64,000 nucleotides of DNA from Enhygromyxa salina (GTDB taxonomy: Bacteria > Myxococcota_A > Polyangia > Nannocystales > Nannocystaceae): contig NZ_PVNL01000135.1 in assembly GCF_002994635.1 (NCBI RefSeq), positions 1 to 64,000 of the forward strand, read 5' to 3'. Under the pieces are notes generated by a model. It searched no databases. It saw only the letters and a list, made by a program, of their open reading frames with translations, and had not been told where the DNA came from. A program made the position numbers and the translations under genes. This document shows, in pieces, positions 18,518 through 27,740 of the stretch (position 1 is the first letter of the stretch; each line of letters starts with the position of its first letter).

Positions 18518-18546
18518 AAAACGGGCGGTCAGTCGACCGCCCGTTC
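18514..18546 (-). terminator. Intrinsic terminator between converging genes
   Basis: The perfect 11-bp inverted repeat AACGGGCGGTC / GACCGCCCGTT (18520-18530 and 18535-18545) has a 4-base loop. Read on the minus strand, the stem runs directly into TTTTTT, a classical rho-independent terminator for the choice-of-anchor-L gene ending at 18582. On the plus strand it is preceded by A6 and followed by a weaker TTCTC, so it may also slow transcription from the GT-C-like gene. Confidence 0.85.
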
Positions 18547-18581
18547 TCAGCTGGCGAGGGCGCTCGCCGGAGCCGCTCAGC

Positions 18582-19961
18582 CTACTGCGGCTGGATACCG
18601 CAGGAGTTGACCTCGCTCGGGATGCAGCCGGCGCACTCCCAGCGGAAGTTGTCGAGCAGCACGCCGGTCGCCAGGATGCTGTCGGCCATGTCCGCGATGA
18701 AGAAGGTCAACTGGAAGACCTCGCCGGGAGTGGCCGAGCCACGCGCGACGAACCAACCCGTGCCCGCGTGACCTTCGAAGCCGGTGCCCGCGAGCTGTGG
18801 CGCGTTGTTCTTGTACTGGAACGCGCCAGCGTTCTCGAGCGAGGTGATCGTCAGCGGGGCGTCGTTGACGAACGTGATGTTGCCCGTGTAGCTCTCCGAG
18901 GTCGACCAGGCGATGAACAGGTCGTTGTACTGGGTGTTGTAGTAGGTCGGGAACTCGGACGAGAAGTACGCGAAGTCGAAGATGTAACCCTCGGTCTCGG
19001 CGGGCACCGTCAGGTCCATCTGCATCCACAACTTGTCGTTGGGGTTGTTCCACATGTTGACGTTCCAGTGCTGATGCAGGCTGTCGGAACAGTCGTTGAC
19101 CAGGTCGCAGTCCATGAACGGCGTGCCACCCATGCCGTTGTTGGACCCGCGGTTGGCCGAGAGCGGCGCCGGCAACCCACCTGCGTCCAGGTTGTTGTTC
19201 TCGCCGTTGCCGTCCTGCGAGCCGTTGTTCTCCGTGACCACGCCCTGGTTGTTCGGCTGCGAGACCACACCAGTGGAGAGGATCAGGATCGCCGTGGAGG
19301 TGTTCGGCGGGATCACCTCATCGTTGGGGTTGACCCAGTCGGCGCTGTTGGCCGCCCACAGCTTGTTGTTGTAGTTGTTGCCGTTCGCGGTACCGAACTG
19401 GGTCGCCACGCGCCACGCGTTGTTGTTGGCGGAGTTCATCGTCGCGTTGGCGGCCTGAATCGAATTGGTCGCGTCGCCACCGGGGCAGTTGATGCCGATC
19501 GCCTGGAACGGGTTGTTGGTCAGGTTGCCCGGGGCACCGTCACAGTCGACGTACGCGGCCGGAGCTTCGCAGTTGTTGTTGCCCGTGGTCGCGGTGGTGC
19601 CGTTGGTGTCGGTGTCCGTCGTGTCGCCGTCGCCGTCACCGGTGGGATCGCCGTCTCCGTCGCCGGAGGGATCGCCGTCTCCGTCGCCGGAGGGATCGCC
19701 GTCTCCGTCGCCGGAGGGATCGCCATCGCCGTCACCCGAGGGATCGCCATCGCCGTCGCCAGTCGTGGCAGGGTCGCCATCGCCGTCGCCCATGTCGGTG
19801 GTCTGGCCCTCGGCAGAGTCACCATCGCCATCGCCATCGCCGTCACCACTGATCGCGGTTTCGCCGGTGTCTTGACCGATGTCGGTGGCATTATCGTCGG
19901 CGCAGCCGACAGCAAGAACGAGAGACAGGGTGGTGATGGAGACGAACGAGGTGCGCTTCAT
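18582..19961 (-). CDS. Choice-of-anchor L family lipoprotein with Gly-Asp repeat linker
   Basis: A 459-aa secreted lipoprotein. The signal peptide starts MKRTSFVSITTLSLVL with lipobox LAVGC. It is followed by ~95 residues of GDGDGDPS-type repeats and then a domain with WVNPNDEVIPPNTSTAIL and FDFAYFSSEFPTYYNTQYND, typical of choice-of-anchor-L proteins found on the surface of gliding and other environmental bacteria. The C-terminus is Cys-containing (ECAGCIPSEVNSCG). ATG at 19961 is the start; the frame continues upstream to 20099 but without signal features. The role is unknown and surface exposure is inferred. An intrinsic terminator lies just after the stop. Confidence 0.85.
   Translation of the reverse strand: MKRTSFVSITTLSLVLAVGCADDNATDIGQDTGETAISGDGDGDGDGDSAEGQTTDMGDGDGDPATTGDGDGDPSGDGDGDPSGDGDGDPSGDGDGDPSGDGDGDPTGDGDGDTTDTDTNGTTATTGNNNCEAPAAYVDCDGAPGNLTNNPFQAIGINCPGGDATNSIQAANATMNSANNNAWRVATQFGTANGNNYNNKLWAANSADWVNPNDEVIPPNTSTAILILSTGVVSQPNNQGVVTENNGSQDGNGENNNLDAGGLPAPLSANRGSNNGMGGTPFMDCDLVNDCSDSLHQHWNVNMWNNPNDKLWMQMDLTVPAETEGYIFDFAYFSSEFPTYYNTQYNDLFIAWSTSESYTGNITFVNDAPLTITSLENAGAFQYKNNAPQLAGTGFEGHAGTGWFVARGSATPGEVFQLTFFIADMADSILATGVLLDNFRWECAGCIPSEVNSCGIQPQ
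19622..19795 (-). repeat. 24-bp coding tandem repeat (GDGDGDPS)
   Basis: A 24-bp unit based on GGATCGCCGTCTCCGTCGCC plus GGAG is repeated about five times with small variation, inside the lipoprotein gene. It encodes the eight-residue GDGDGDPS unit. Identical neighbouring copies suggest recent slippage or recombination. Confidence 0.85.
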
Positions 19962-20442
19962 ATGTGACTTCCAGGGTCTAGGAGCGCATAGCATCGCCCG
20001 GCAGCGGCCGCGGCTGCAAGTCCAAATTCGTGGTTCCCACTGTGACAGCTGGCTCGGTTTGTTCTGCTCGGCGGCGGCGCGTGCGGAGATCACCATCACC
20101 TCTGTTCGACCCCTGCCAGCTTACGTCTGCAGGACATGCTGCGGTGCATGCGATCGCCAACCTCGGAGCCGGGTGACGAGAGGCGTCCGCGATCGACGTC
20201 AACCACGAGACAGAACGTGAGCGAGCGCGTCGCCGCACCACGTCCGCCGCACCACGTCGCGCGCATCGCGTAACCCACAGTTCGCTATGCACCCTTTAGA
20301 CGGTTTTAGCTGTTTTAGACTCGGCGTCCCGCGAACCCGGCTTCGCATGAGCTTGGATCGTGCTCAGATCCCGCGCAGATCAGCGTCGCACCCCGTGCAG
20401 GGCGATGCCTCCAGGTTTTGCCGTATCCTCCCGCCCGTCACC
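19962..20442. other. Divergent intergenic region, no gene seen
   Basis: About 480 bp between the start of the choice-of-anchor-L gene (minus) and the aminotransferase start (plus). Open frames here are in poor codon context. It includes a short direct repeat of CGCCGCACCACGTC near 20225-20255 and a less GC-rich patch, TTTAGACGGTTTTAGCTG near 20293, which may belong to a promoter for the aminotransferase. No RNA gene was recognised. Confidence 0.4.
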
Positions 20443-21357
20443 ATGCTGAGCTATATCGACGGCAACATCGTGGACGAGGAGCACGCGACGGTCAGCATCC
20501 GGTCGCGGGCCCTCAATTACGGCCTTGGCTGTTTCGGCGGCATTCGAGCCTACGTCGCCGACGAGGGTCAAGAGCTGTACGTGTTCCGCCTCGAAGACCA
20601 CGTCCGTCGTCTGGAGAACTCGGCGAAGATCCTGTTCTTGCCCCTGCCGATCAGCCGAGACGAGCTCTCGACGGCGATCTTGGACCTATTGCGGCGCAAC
20701 AAGCTGCACGAGGACGCCTACGTGCGCCCAATGGTGATCAGCAAGACGGCCAAGCTCGCGCCGCTGCTTCGCGAAGAGGACGCGAGCCTCGTCATCTGGT
20801 GCATGCCGTTGCAGCGCTACATCGACAAGGACTCGATCGATGTCTGCATCTCGTCGTGGCGTCGCACGCCAGACAACTCGATCCCGGCCCGCACCAAGCC
20901 CACCGGTGGCTACTTGAACAGTGCGCTCGCCCGGCGCGAGGCCTACGACAACGGCTTCGACGAGGCGATCTTCTTGACCGGCCAGGGCATGGTGTCCGAG
21001 GGCAGCGCGGAGCACGTGTTCATCGTGCGCAACGGCGTGCTCGTGTCACCGCCGTCGACCGAGGACAACCTCGATGGCATCACGCGGCGCACCCTGATCA
21101 CCCTCGCGACCGAGGATCTCGGGCTCAGCTTCGTCGAGCGCCCGATCGGCCGCACCGAGCTCTACGTCGCCGACGAGATGTTCCTGTGCGGAACGGGTGC
21201 ACAGGTCACGCCCGTGCGCTCGGTCGACCGCCGCGTGCTCGGAGACGGCGGGATCGGACCGATCACCAGGCAGATGAGCGAGCACTTTCAAGCGGTCGTC
21301 CACGGCCGCGTCGAGCACCGCAAAGACTGGCTCACCCCGGTCTGGGGCTCGCTCTAG
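20443..21357 (+). CDS. ilvE: Class IV (branched-chain) amino-acid aminotransferase
   Basis: A 304-aa PLP-dependent enzyme predicted to interconvert Leu/Ile/Val and their 2-oxo acids in the cytosol. The start MLSYIDGNIVDEEHATVS and the motif RALNYGLGCFGGIRAY match the family. The PLP lysine is K152 in RTKPTGGYLNSAL. Other blocks are FLTGQGMVSEGSAEHVF, DGITRRTLITLA and FLCGTGAQVTPV. The length matches E. coli IlvE (309 aa). ATG 20443 is the homologous start; the frame extends upstream to 20287 without support. D-amino-acid or 4-amino-4-deoxychorismate specificity cannot be fully ruled out, but the motifs favour a branched-chain enzyme. Confidence 0.9.
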   Translation: MLSYIDGNIVDEEHATVSIRSRALNYGLGCFGGIRAYVADEGQELYVFRLEDHVRRLENSAKILFLPLPISRDELSTAILDLLRRNKLHEDAYVRPMVISKTAKLAPLLREEDASLVIWCMPLQRYIDKDSIDVCISSWRRTPDNSIPARTKPTGGYLNSALARREAYDNGFDEAIFLTGQGMVSEGSAEHVFIVRNGVLVSPPSTEDNLDGITRRTLITLATEDLGLSFVERPIGRTELYVADEMFLCGTGAQVTPVRSVDRRVLGDGGIGPITRQMSEHFQAVVHGRVEHRKDWLTPVWGSL

Positions 21358-21500
21358 AGCGCCGATCAGTTTGGAGTCGCGTCGTCAGTCCCGTCGAGGG
21401 CGGCTTGCAGTCGGCGAAGCGCCGAGCTGTCTGTGGCGTGTCGCACGTTTCGTCGCTCGGGCTTGGCTTCCGGGCGGGATCGTTTGATAAGTGAAGCTTG

Positions 21501-24287
21501 GTGAGCGACGGCGACGACAAGACTGGCTCTGGCGCGAATTCCGAGCGGCTGCATCCGATCGTGCGGGCGCGCTGGGCGATCCTCGTGGTGTTCGTGGCAC
21601 TTTGTGCCTGGCTGATCCCCGGGGTCGCCGGCATCCAGAACGACGACGACGTCCTCGCCTTCTTGCCGCCCGATCACCCCGAGGTCATTAATTTTCAAGA
21701 GGTCGCCGACCGCTTCGGCATGACCGAGGTCGCGCTGGTCGGCTTGTCAGACGGTGGCGCCGACATGCTCGCGCCCCAGCGGGTCGCCAAGATCCGTGAG
21801 CTCTCGACCCAGATCAAGCAGCTCGGTGAGGTCAAGACGGCGCTGTCGTTCGCGGATCTGCCCAACCCGGTCGTCAACGAGGATGGGCTGGTCGTCGACG
21901 CGTTGGTCCCGAGCACGATGACGGACCCGGCCCAGATCCGCGCGCAGGTGCTCGGCAGCCGCGACGCGGTCGGCAACTTGATCTCGGCCGACGGCAAGGC
22001 GGCGGCGCTGATGGTGTTCCTGATCCCGCGCAACGCCGACGAAGCGGGCGCCGAGGCGTTCGCGGCCCGGCGCGCGACCCTCGACGAGCTGCGCGCGACG
22101 GTCGAAGATCAGTGGGAGGGCGAGGCCTACTTCGCGGGCGCGCCCTACATCGAGATGGCGGCCTCGACCTCGAGCCGGGCCGACATCGAGCGGCTGTCCC
22201 CGATCGTGATCGGGGTGCTCGCGGTGGCCTCGGCGTTGCTGCTGGGCTCGGTCACGGCCGCGGTCTTGAACCTGCTGGTCACCGGGCTCGGGGTCGCGCT
22301 GATCATGGGCGCGCACGGGCGCTTCGACGAAGCCCTGACGATCGTCAGCTCGTCGACGCCCGTGATGATGGTCGCGCTCGGCGGGGCGTTTGGCATGCAC
22401 ATCCTCGCCGGCTACCAGCGCCGCAAGGGCACCAGCCAGGCGCGCGCGTCGGCGACCCTCGACGAGCTGTGGAAGCCGGTCTTGATGTCGGGAGCGACGA
22501 CCGCCGTCGCGTTCTTCGCCCTGTACGTGATGCCGCAGGTGCCCATGCAGCGGTTCGGCGTGATCGCGGGGATCGGCGTGCTGTTGTTGTTGGTGCTGGC
22601 GCTGCTGGTGCTGCCGGCCCTGCTCGCGGTGCTGCCCGACAACCTGTTGCAGCACAAGCCCGAGCGCCCGCTGCCGATCCCCGGGCGCCCCCCGTGGTGG
22701 CTGCTGGTTGCGATCGCGGCCGTGAGCCTGTTCTTGGCGCGGGGCATGTCGGCCGACGTCGACACCGCCAATGTGTTCGACGAGGGCAGCGAGGTCCGCG
22801 TCGCCAACAACTTCTTCGACGACAACTTCGGCGGCTCGACCTACCTGCAGGTCACGATCGAGGCCGACATCGGCGAGGCCGAGGTCCTGCGGACGATCCG
22901 CAACATCAGCGAGGAGGTCCGCGCGATCGAGGGCGTCGTCGACGTGCGCTCGGTCTACGATCCGGTCGAGGTGCTCAACGCCGCCCTCGGTGGTCGCCGC
23001 GGCGTCCCCGAGACCACGCCCCGGGCCAAGCGCGTGCTCACCTACCTGATCGGCCACCCGGCGATGGTCCAGCTGATGACCGACGAGGCCGACGGCGCGC
23101 TGATCCACATCAAGCTCGCGCCCATGAACGGCGACCGGCAGGTCGAGGCCACCGCGCAGATCCGCGAGGTGGTTCAGCGCCACGCGCCCGCCGACAAGCT
23201 GCTGCGCGTGGCCAGCAGTGAGATCGCCGCTGTCGCCGAACACCGCGACGCGCAGACCGCCGCGCGGCTCGGTCGCCTGACCGACGCCAAGATCGACGTC
23301 GAGCAGCTGCGCGCGGCCGCGAGCAAGCCACCGGCTGCGTTGATCGCCAAGGTCATCGAGCTCCGCGACGGGCTCGATGACGAAGAAGAGGGCGTCTTCA
23401 TGATGGAGATCCCCGGCCTGCAGTCGCTCGATCCAACCAAGTTGCTGGTCCTGCGCGGGGCCGAGCTCGAGGCCTACATGCGCGAGCAGCTGCCGACCGC
23501 CGTCGCCGAGGACGCCGAGGGGATCGGGCCCGCGGCCAAGCACCTCGGCGCGTGGATCGACGAGGCCAAGGGCAAGTACAAGGTCGAGGGCTGGTGCGCC
23601 GCGCTCGACTTCGAGGCCCGCTGTGACGAGCTGCGTCCGGCCCTGGCCGAGCTGCAAGACGAAGCCTGGGCCGTGCCCGCGAGCCTGGATCTCGGCGAGA
23701 TCCCAGACGGCGCCGAGGTCCGTGAGGTCGCGGCAGACATCCGCCTGACTGGCCAGCCGGTCATTGGTCAGGCGTTCGCGCAGAGCGTGACCAAGTCGCT
23801 GCTGATGTCGACGCTGGTCTCGATCGCGGCGCTCGGCGTGGTCCTGTTGCTGACCCGCTCGCTGTTTGCGCTGGTTCCCGCGATCTGGACGCTCGCGTTC
23901 TCGGCGGGGATCATCGCCGCGCTGGGTCATCCGATCAGTGTTGGGACCAGCATGGTCGCGTGCATTGCTCTCGGCGCTGGCGTCGACTTTGCGATCCACC
24001 TTGGGTTTCGCGCCCGCTCGTATCAAGAGCGCGGCGCGGGTGACCGGGCGGTGCGTGAGCTGGGCGCGGTCGTCGTGATCAGCGCTGTCCAGCTGGCGCT
24101 CGCGTTCTCGGTCTTGCTCCTGTCCGAGATGCCCCCGCTGCAGCAATTCGGCATCGGGCTGGCGATCAGCTTGGTCGGCGCCGCGCTCGGAGCCGTGTGG
24201 TTCACGCCAATGCTGATTCGTGATGCAATGCGCGACAAGCGTGGATCCGACAGCAAATCTCAGAGTGTATCCAAAAGCGCACAGTAG
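21501..24287 (+). CDS. RND/MMPL-family exporter
   Basis: About 928 aa with the RND/MMPL two-repeat layout: one membrane helix near the N-terminus (WAILVVFVALCAWLIPGV), a large periplasmic domain, five helices, a second periplasmic domain and a second helix bundle (LLMSTLVSIAALGVVLLL onward). MMPL-type signatures include HILAGYQRRKG and IALGAGVDFAIHLGFR near the C-terminus. Proton-driven transport of lipids or other hydrophobic molecules is the usual role. Followed by a LolA-like protein and a DUF1302-like outer-membrane protein, it probably provides the inner-membrane engine of a trans-envelope pathway. GTG 21501 is chosen; a TTG lies one codon upstream. Confidence 0.87.
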   Translation: MSDGDDKTGSGANSERLHPIVRARWAILVVFVALCAWLIPGVAGIQNDDDVLAFLPPDHPEVINFQEVADRFGMTEVALVGLSDGGADMLAPQRVAKIRELSTQIKQLGEVKTALSFADLPNPVVNEDGLVVDALVPSTMTDPAQIRAQVLGSRDAVGNLISADGKAAALMVFLIPRNADEAGAEAFAARRATLDELRATVEDQWEGEAYFAGAPYIEMAASTSSRADIERLSPIVIGVLAVASALLLGSVTAAVLNLLVTGLGVALIMGAHGRFDEALTIVSSSTPVMMVALGGAFGMHILAGYQRRKGTSQARASATLDELWKPVLMSGATTAVAFFALYVMPQVPMQRFGVIAGIGVLLLLVLALLVLPALLAVLPDNLLQHKPERPLPIPGRPPWWLLVAIAAVSLFLARGMSADVDTANVFDEGSEVRVANNFFDDNFGGSTYLQVTIEADIGEAEVLRTIRNISEEVRAIEGVVDVRSVYDPVEVLNAALGGRRGVPETTPRAKRVLTYLIGHPAMVQLMTDEADGALIHIKLAPMNGDRQVEATAQIREVVQRHAPADKLLRVASSEIAAVAEHRDAQTAARLGRLTDAKIDVEQLRAAASKPPAALIAKVIELRDGLDDEEEGVFMMEIPGLQSLDPTKLLVLRGAELEAYMREQLPTAVAEDAEGIGPAAKHLGAWIDEAKGKYKVEGWCAALDFEARCDELRPALAELQDEAWAVPASLDLGEIPDGAEVREVAADIRLTGQPVIGQAFAQSVTKSLLMSTLVSIAALGVVLLLTRSLFALVPAIWTLAFSAGIIAALGHPISVGTSMVACIALGAGVDFAIHLGFRARSYQERGAGDRAVRELGAVVVISAVQLALAFSVLLLSEMPPLQQFGIGLAISLVGAALGAVWFTPMLIRDAMRDKRGSDSKSQSVSKSAQ

Positions 24288-24337
24288 CGCGCACTCAAAT
24301 GCACACATTGCGGGCTGTACGAGACCGCTCACGAGCC

Positions 24338-24353
24338 TGTGATCCGGATCACC
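24338..24353 (+). promoter_or_regulatory. CRP/FNR-type palindrome
   Basis: TGTGATCCGGATCACC contains the perfect 14-bp palindrome GTGATCCGGATCAC and matches the enterobacterial CRP core TGTGA-N6-TCACA at all but the last base. It lies in the 223-bp gap between the RND gene and the LolA-like gene, about 160 bp before the latter's ATG. A CRP/FNR-family regulator could bind here. Confidence 0.45.
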
Positions 24354-24510
24354 AAGTAGGCCTCAAATGCCCAGGATTTGCCGATTCAGGGCTGAAACCG
24401 GCCGTCAAAATTAGAGAATAGGTGCTGTCGCTAGGCGTCCAAGGCCGCGTGGTCGAGCAGGGGTGGTCCATGCCATCACCGCCCTTCAACTGACACCGAC
24501 CGGAGCCCTC

Positions 24511-25266
24511 ATGAAACTCTCTACCGTCCTCTCAGCCTTCCTCGTTTGCACTCCTGTCGCCCTGGCGATCGTCGCTCCGCCGAGCGTCGCCCAGGCCGCC
24601 GACGGAGCGGCCGTCCTGAAGAAGCTCGACAAGGACGCCGAGGCCTTCGCCGACGTCAGCTACGTCTCGACCATGGAGATCTGGAAGAACGGCAGCAAGA
24701 AAAAGACGCTGCAGTTCGACATGACCATGAAGGGGCTCGACAAGCAGTACATCAGCTTCACCGCCCCCGGCGACGTCGCCGGCATGAAGATCCTGATGGT
24801 CGGCGACGAGCTGTGGATGTACAGCCCCGAGTTCCAGAAGGTGCGCAAGGTCGCCGCGCACGCCCAGAGCCAGGGCTTCCTCGGCAGCGAGTTCACCCCC
24901 GAGGACATGGTCATGACCGGCCTCGAGAAGCACTTCGACGCCGAGATCGGCGGGCAGTCCGGCAACGAGACTTACCTGTCCCTCACCCCCAAGGCCGACT
25001 TCACCAGCTCGTGGTCCAAGCTCGAGCTCACGATCGACAAGACCAAGGGCGGCGTCACCAAGATCAAGTACTTCGATGGCTCGGGCACGGCCGTGCGCGA
25101 GCAGCTGCGCGAAGGCTGGTCGAAGATCTCGGGTAAGGCGATGCCAACCCAGATCAAGATGAAGAACCTCAAGACCAACGCCGAGACAGTGATTCAGCTG
25201 TCCGACATCAAGGTCGACCAGGGCGTCGAAGACGACCTGTTCTCGCGGCGCACGCTGCTGCGCTGA
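24511..25266 (+). CDS. LolA-like outer-membrane lipoprotein-sorting protein
   Basis: A 251-aa periplasmic protein with a classical signal peptide (MKLSTVLSAFLVCTPVALA...AQAA) and a LolA/LolB-like half-barrel: DVSYVSTMEIWKNGSKKK, VGDELWMYSPEFQKVRKV and a Leu/Lys-rich C-terminus. This COG2834-type family is encoded next to RND exporters and is thought to ferry lipids or lipophilic ligands between membranes. ATG 24511 has GGAG at 24502-24505; the upstream frame from 24463 lacks signal-peptide features. It sits between the RND gene and the DUF1302-like gene. Confidence 0.85.
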   Translation: MKLSTVLSAFLVCTPVALAIVAPPSVAQAADGAAVLKKLDKDAEAFADVSYVSTMEIWKNGSKKKTLQFDMTMKGLDKQYISFTAPGDVAGMKILMVGDELWMYSPEFQKVRKVAAHAQSQGFLGSEFTPEDMVMTGLEKHFDAEIGGQSGNETYLSLTPKADFTSSWSKLELTIDKTKGGVTKIKYFDGSGTAVREQLREGWSKISGKAMPTQIKMKNLKTNAETVIQLSDIKVDQGVEDDLFSRRTLLR

Positions 25267-25297
25267 CCGAGCCCGATCGAGGGCTGAGCACATCCAC

Positions 25298-27235
<1,938 letters not shown>

Positions 27236-27354
27236 TTTAGGCCCCCGCTTTCTTAGACCCCCACGGAGGGTTTCGCACTTCGTGGTCACTCGCTTCGCTC
27301 GCTCCCCTTGGGCAGGCTGTTTGCGGGGGTATGATTGGCCCCCTAAAGGGGGCT
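27236..27354 (+). repeat. Left arm of a 119-bp inverted repeat
   Basis: Starts one base after the stop codon of the outer-membrane protein gene and is matched by the reverse complement of 27622-27740 at 117 of 119 positions by direct reading (mismatches at 27241 and 27252). Landmarks are TTAGACCCCCACGGAGGG, CTTCGTGGTCACTCGCTTCG, GGCAGGCTGTTTGCGGGGG and GGCCCCCTAAAGGGGGC; the last is itself a hairpin. Confidence 0.95.
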
Positions 27355-27368
27355 TTCTTGTACCCCAC

Positions 27369-27621
27369 GGAGGGGCTTCGTCCTCCTCGGAGGGGCTTCG
27401 TCCTACCTCCTACCTCGAAGGGGCTTCGTCCTCCTCGGAGGGGCTTCGTCCTACCTCGGAGGGGCTTCGTCCTACCTCCTACCTCGAAGGGGCTTCGTCC
27501 TACCTCGAAGGGGCTTCGTCCCACCTCGAAAGGGCTTCACCCTACCCTCGAAGGACGAAGCCCTACCCTCGAACGACGAAGCCCTACCCTCGAAAAACGG
27601 AGCTCTACCCTCGAAGGACGG
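27369..27621 (+). repeat. Short tandem-repeat array inside the inverted repeat
   Basis: About eight copies of GAGGGGCTTCGTCCTACCTC-like units (20-28 bp) are followed by about four 21-bp units, GAAGGACGAAGCCCTACCCT plus C. The core of the second type (GGACGAAGCCCT) is the reverse complement of the first core (AGGGCTTCGTCC), so the array itself turns round near 27545. No codon-biased frame spans it. Confidence 0.9.
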
Positions 27622-27740
27622 AGCCCCCTTTAGGGGGCCAATCATACCCCCGCAAACAGCCTGCCCAAGGGGAGCGAGCGAAGCGAGTGACCACGAAGTG
27701 CGAAACCCTCCGTGGGGGTCTAATAAAGCGGGGGTCTAAA
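27622..27740 (-). repeat. Right arm of the 119-bp inverted repeat
   Basis: The reverse complement of 27236-27354 except for two bases. Its outer end contains the TAG stop codon (27736-27738) of the minus-strand gene, so the element fills the whole space between the two converging genes. Confidence 0.95.

Noticed and set aside
21747-24332. 861-aa minus-strand open frame opposite the RND exporter.
   Set aside because: His/Arg/Gln/Asp-rich composition typical of antisense shadows of high-GC genes; no hydrophobic or catalytic pattern.
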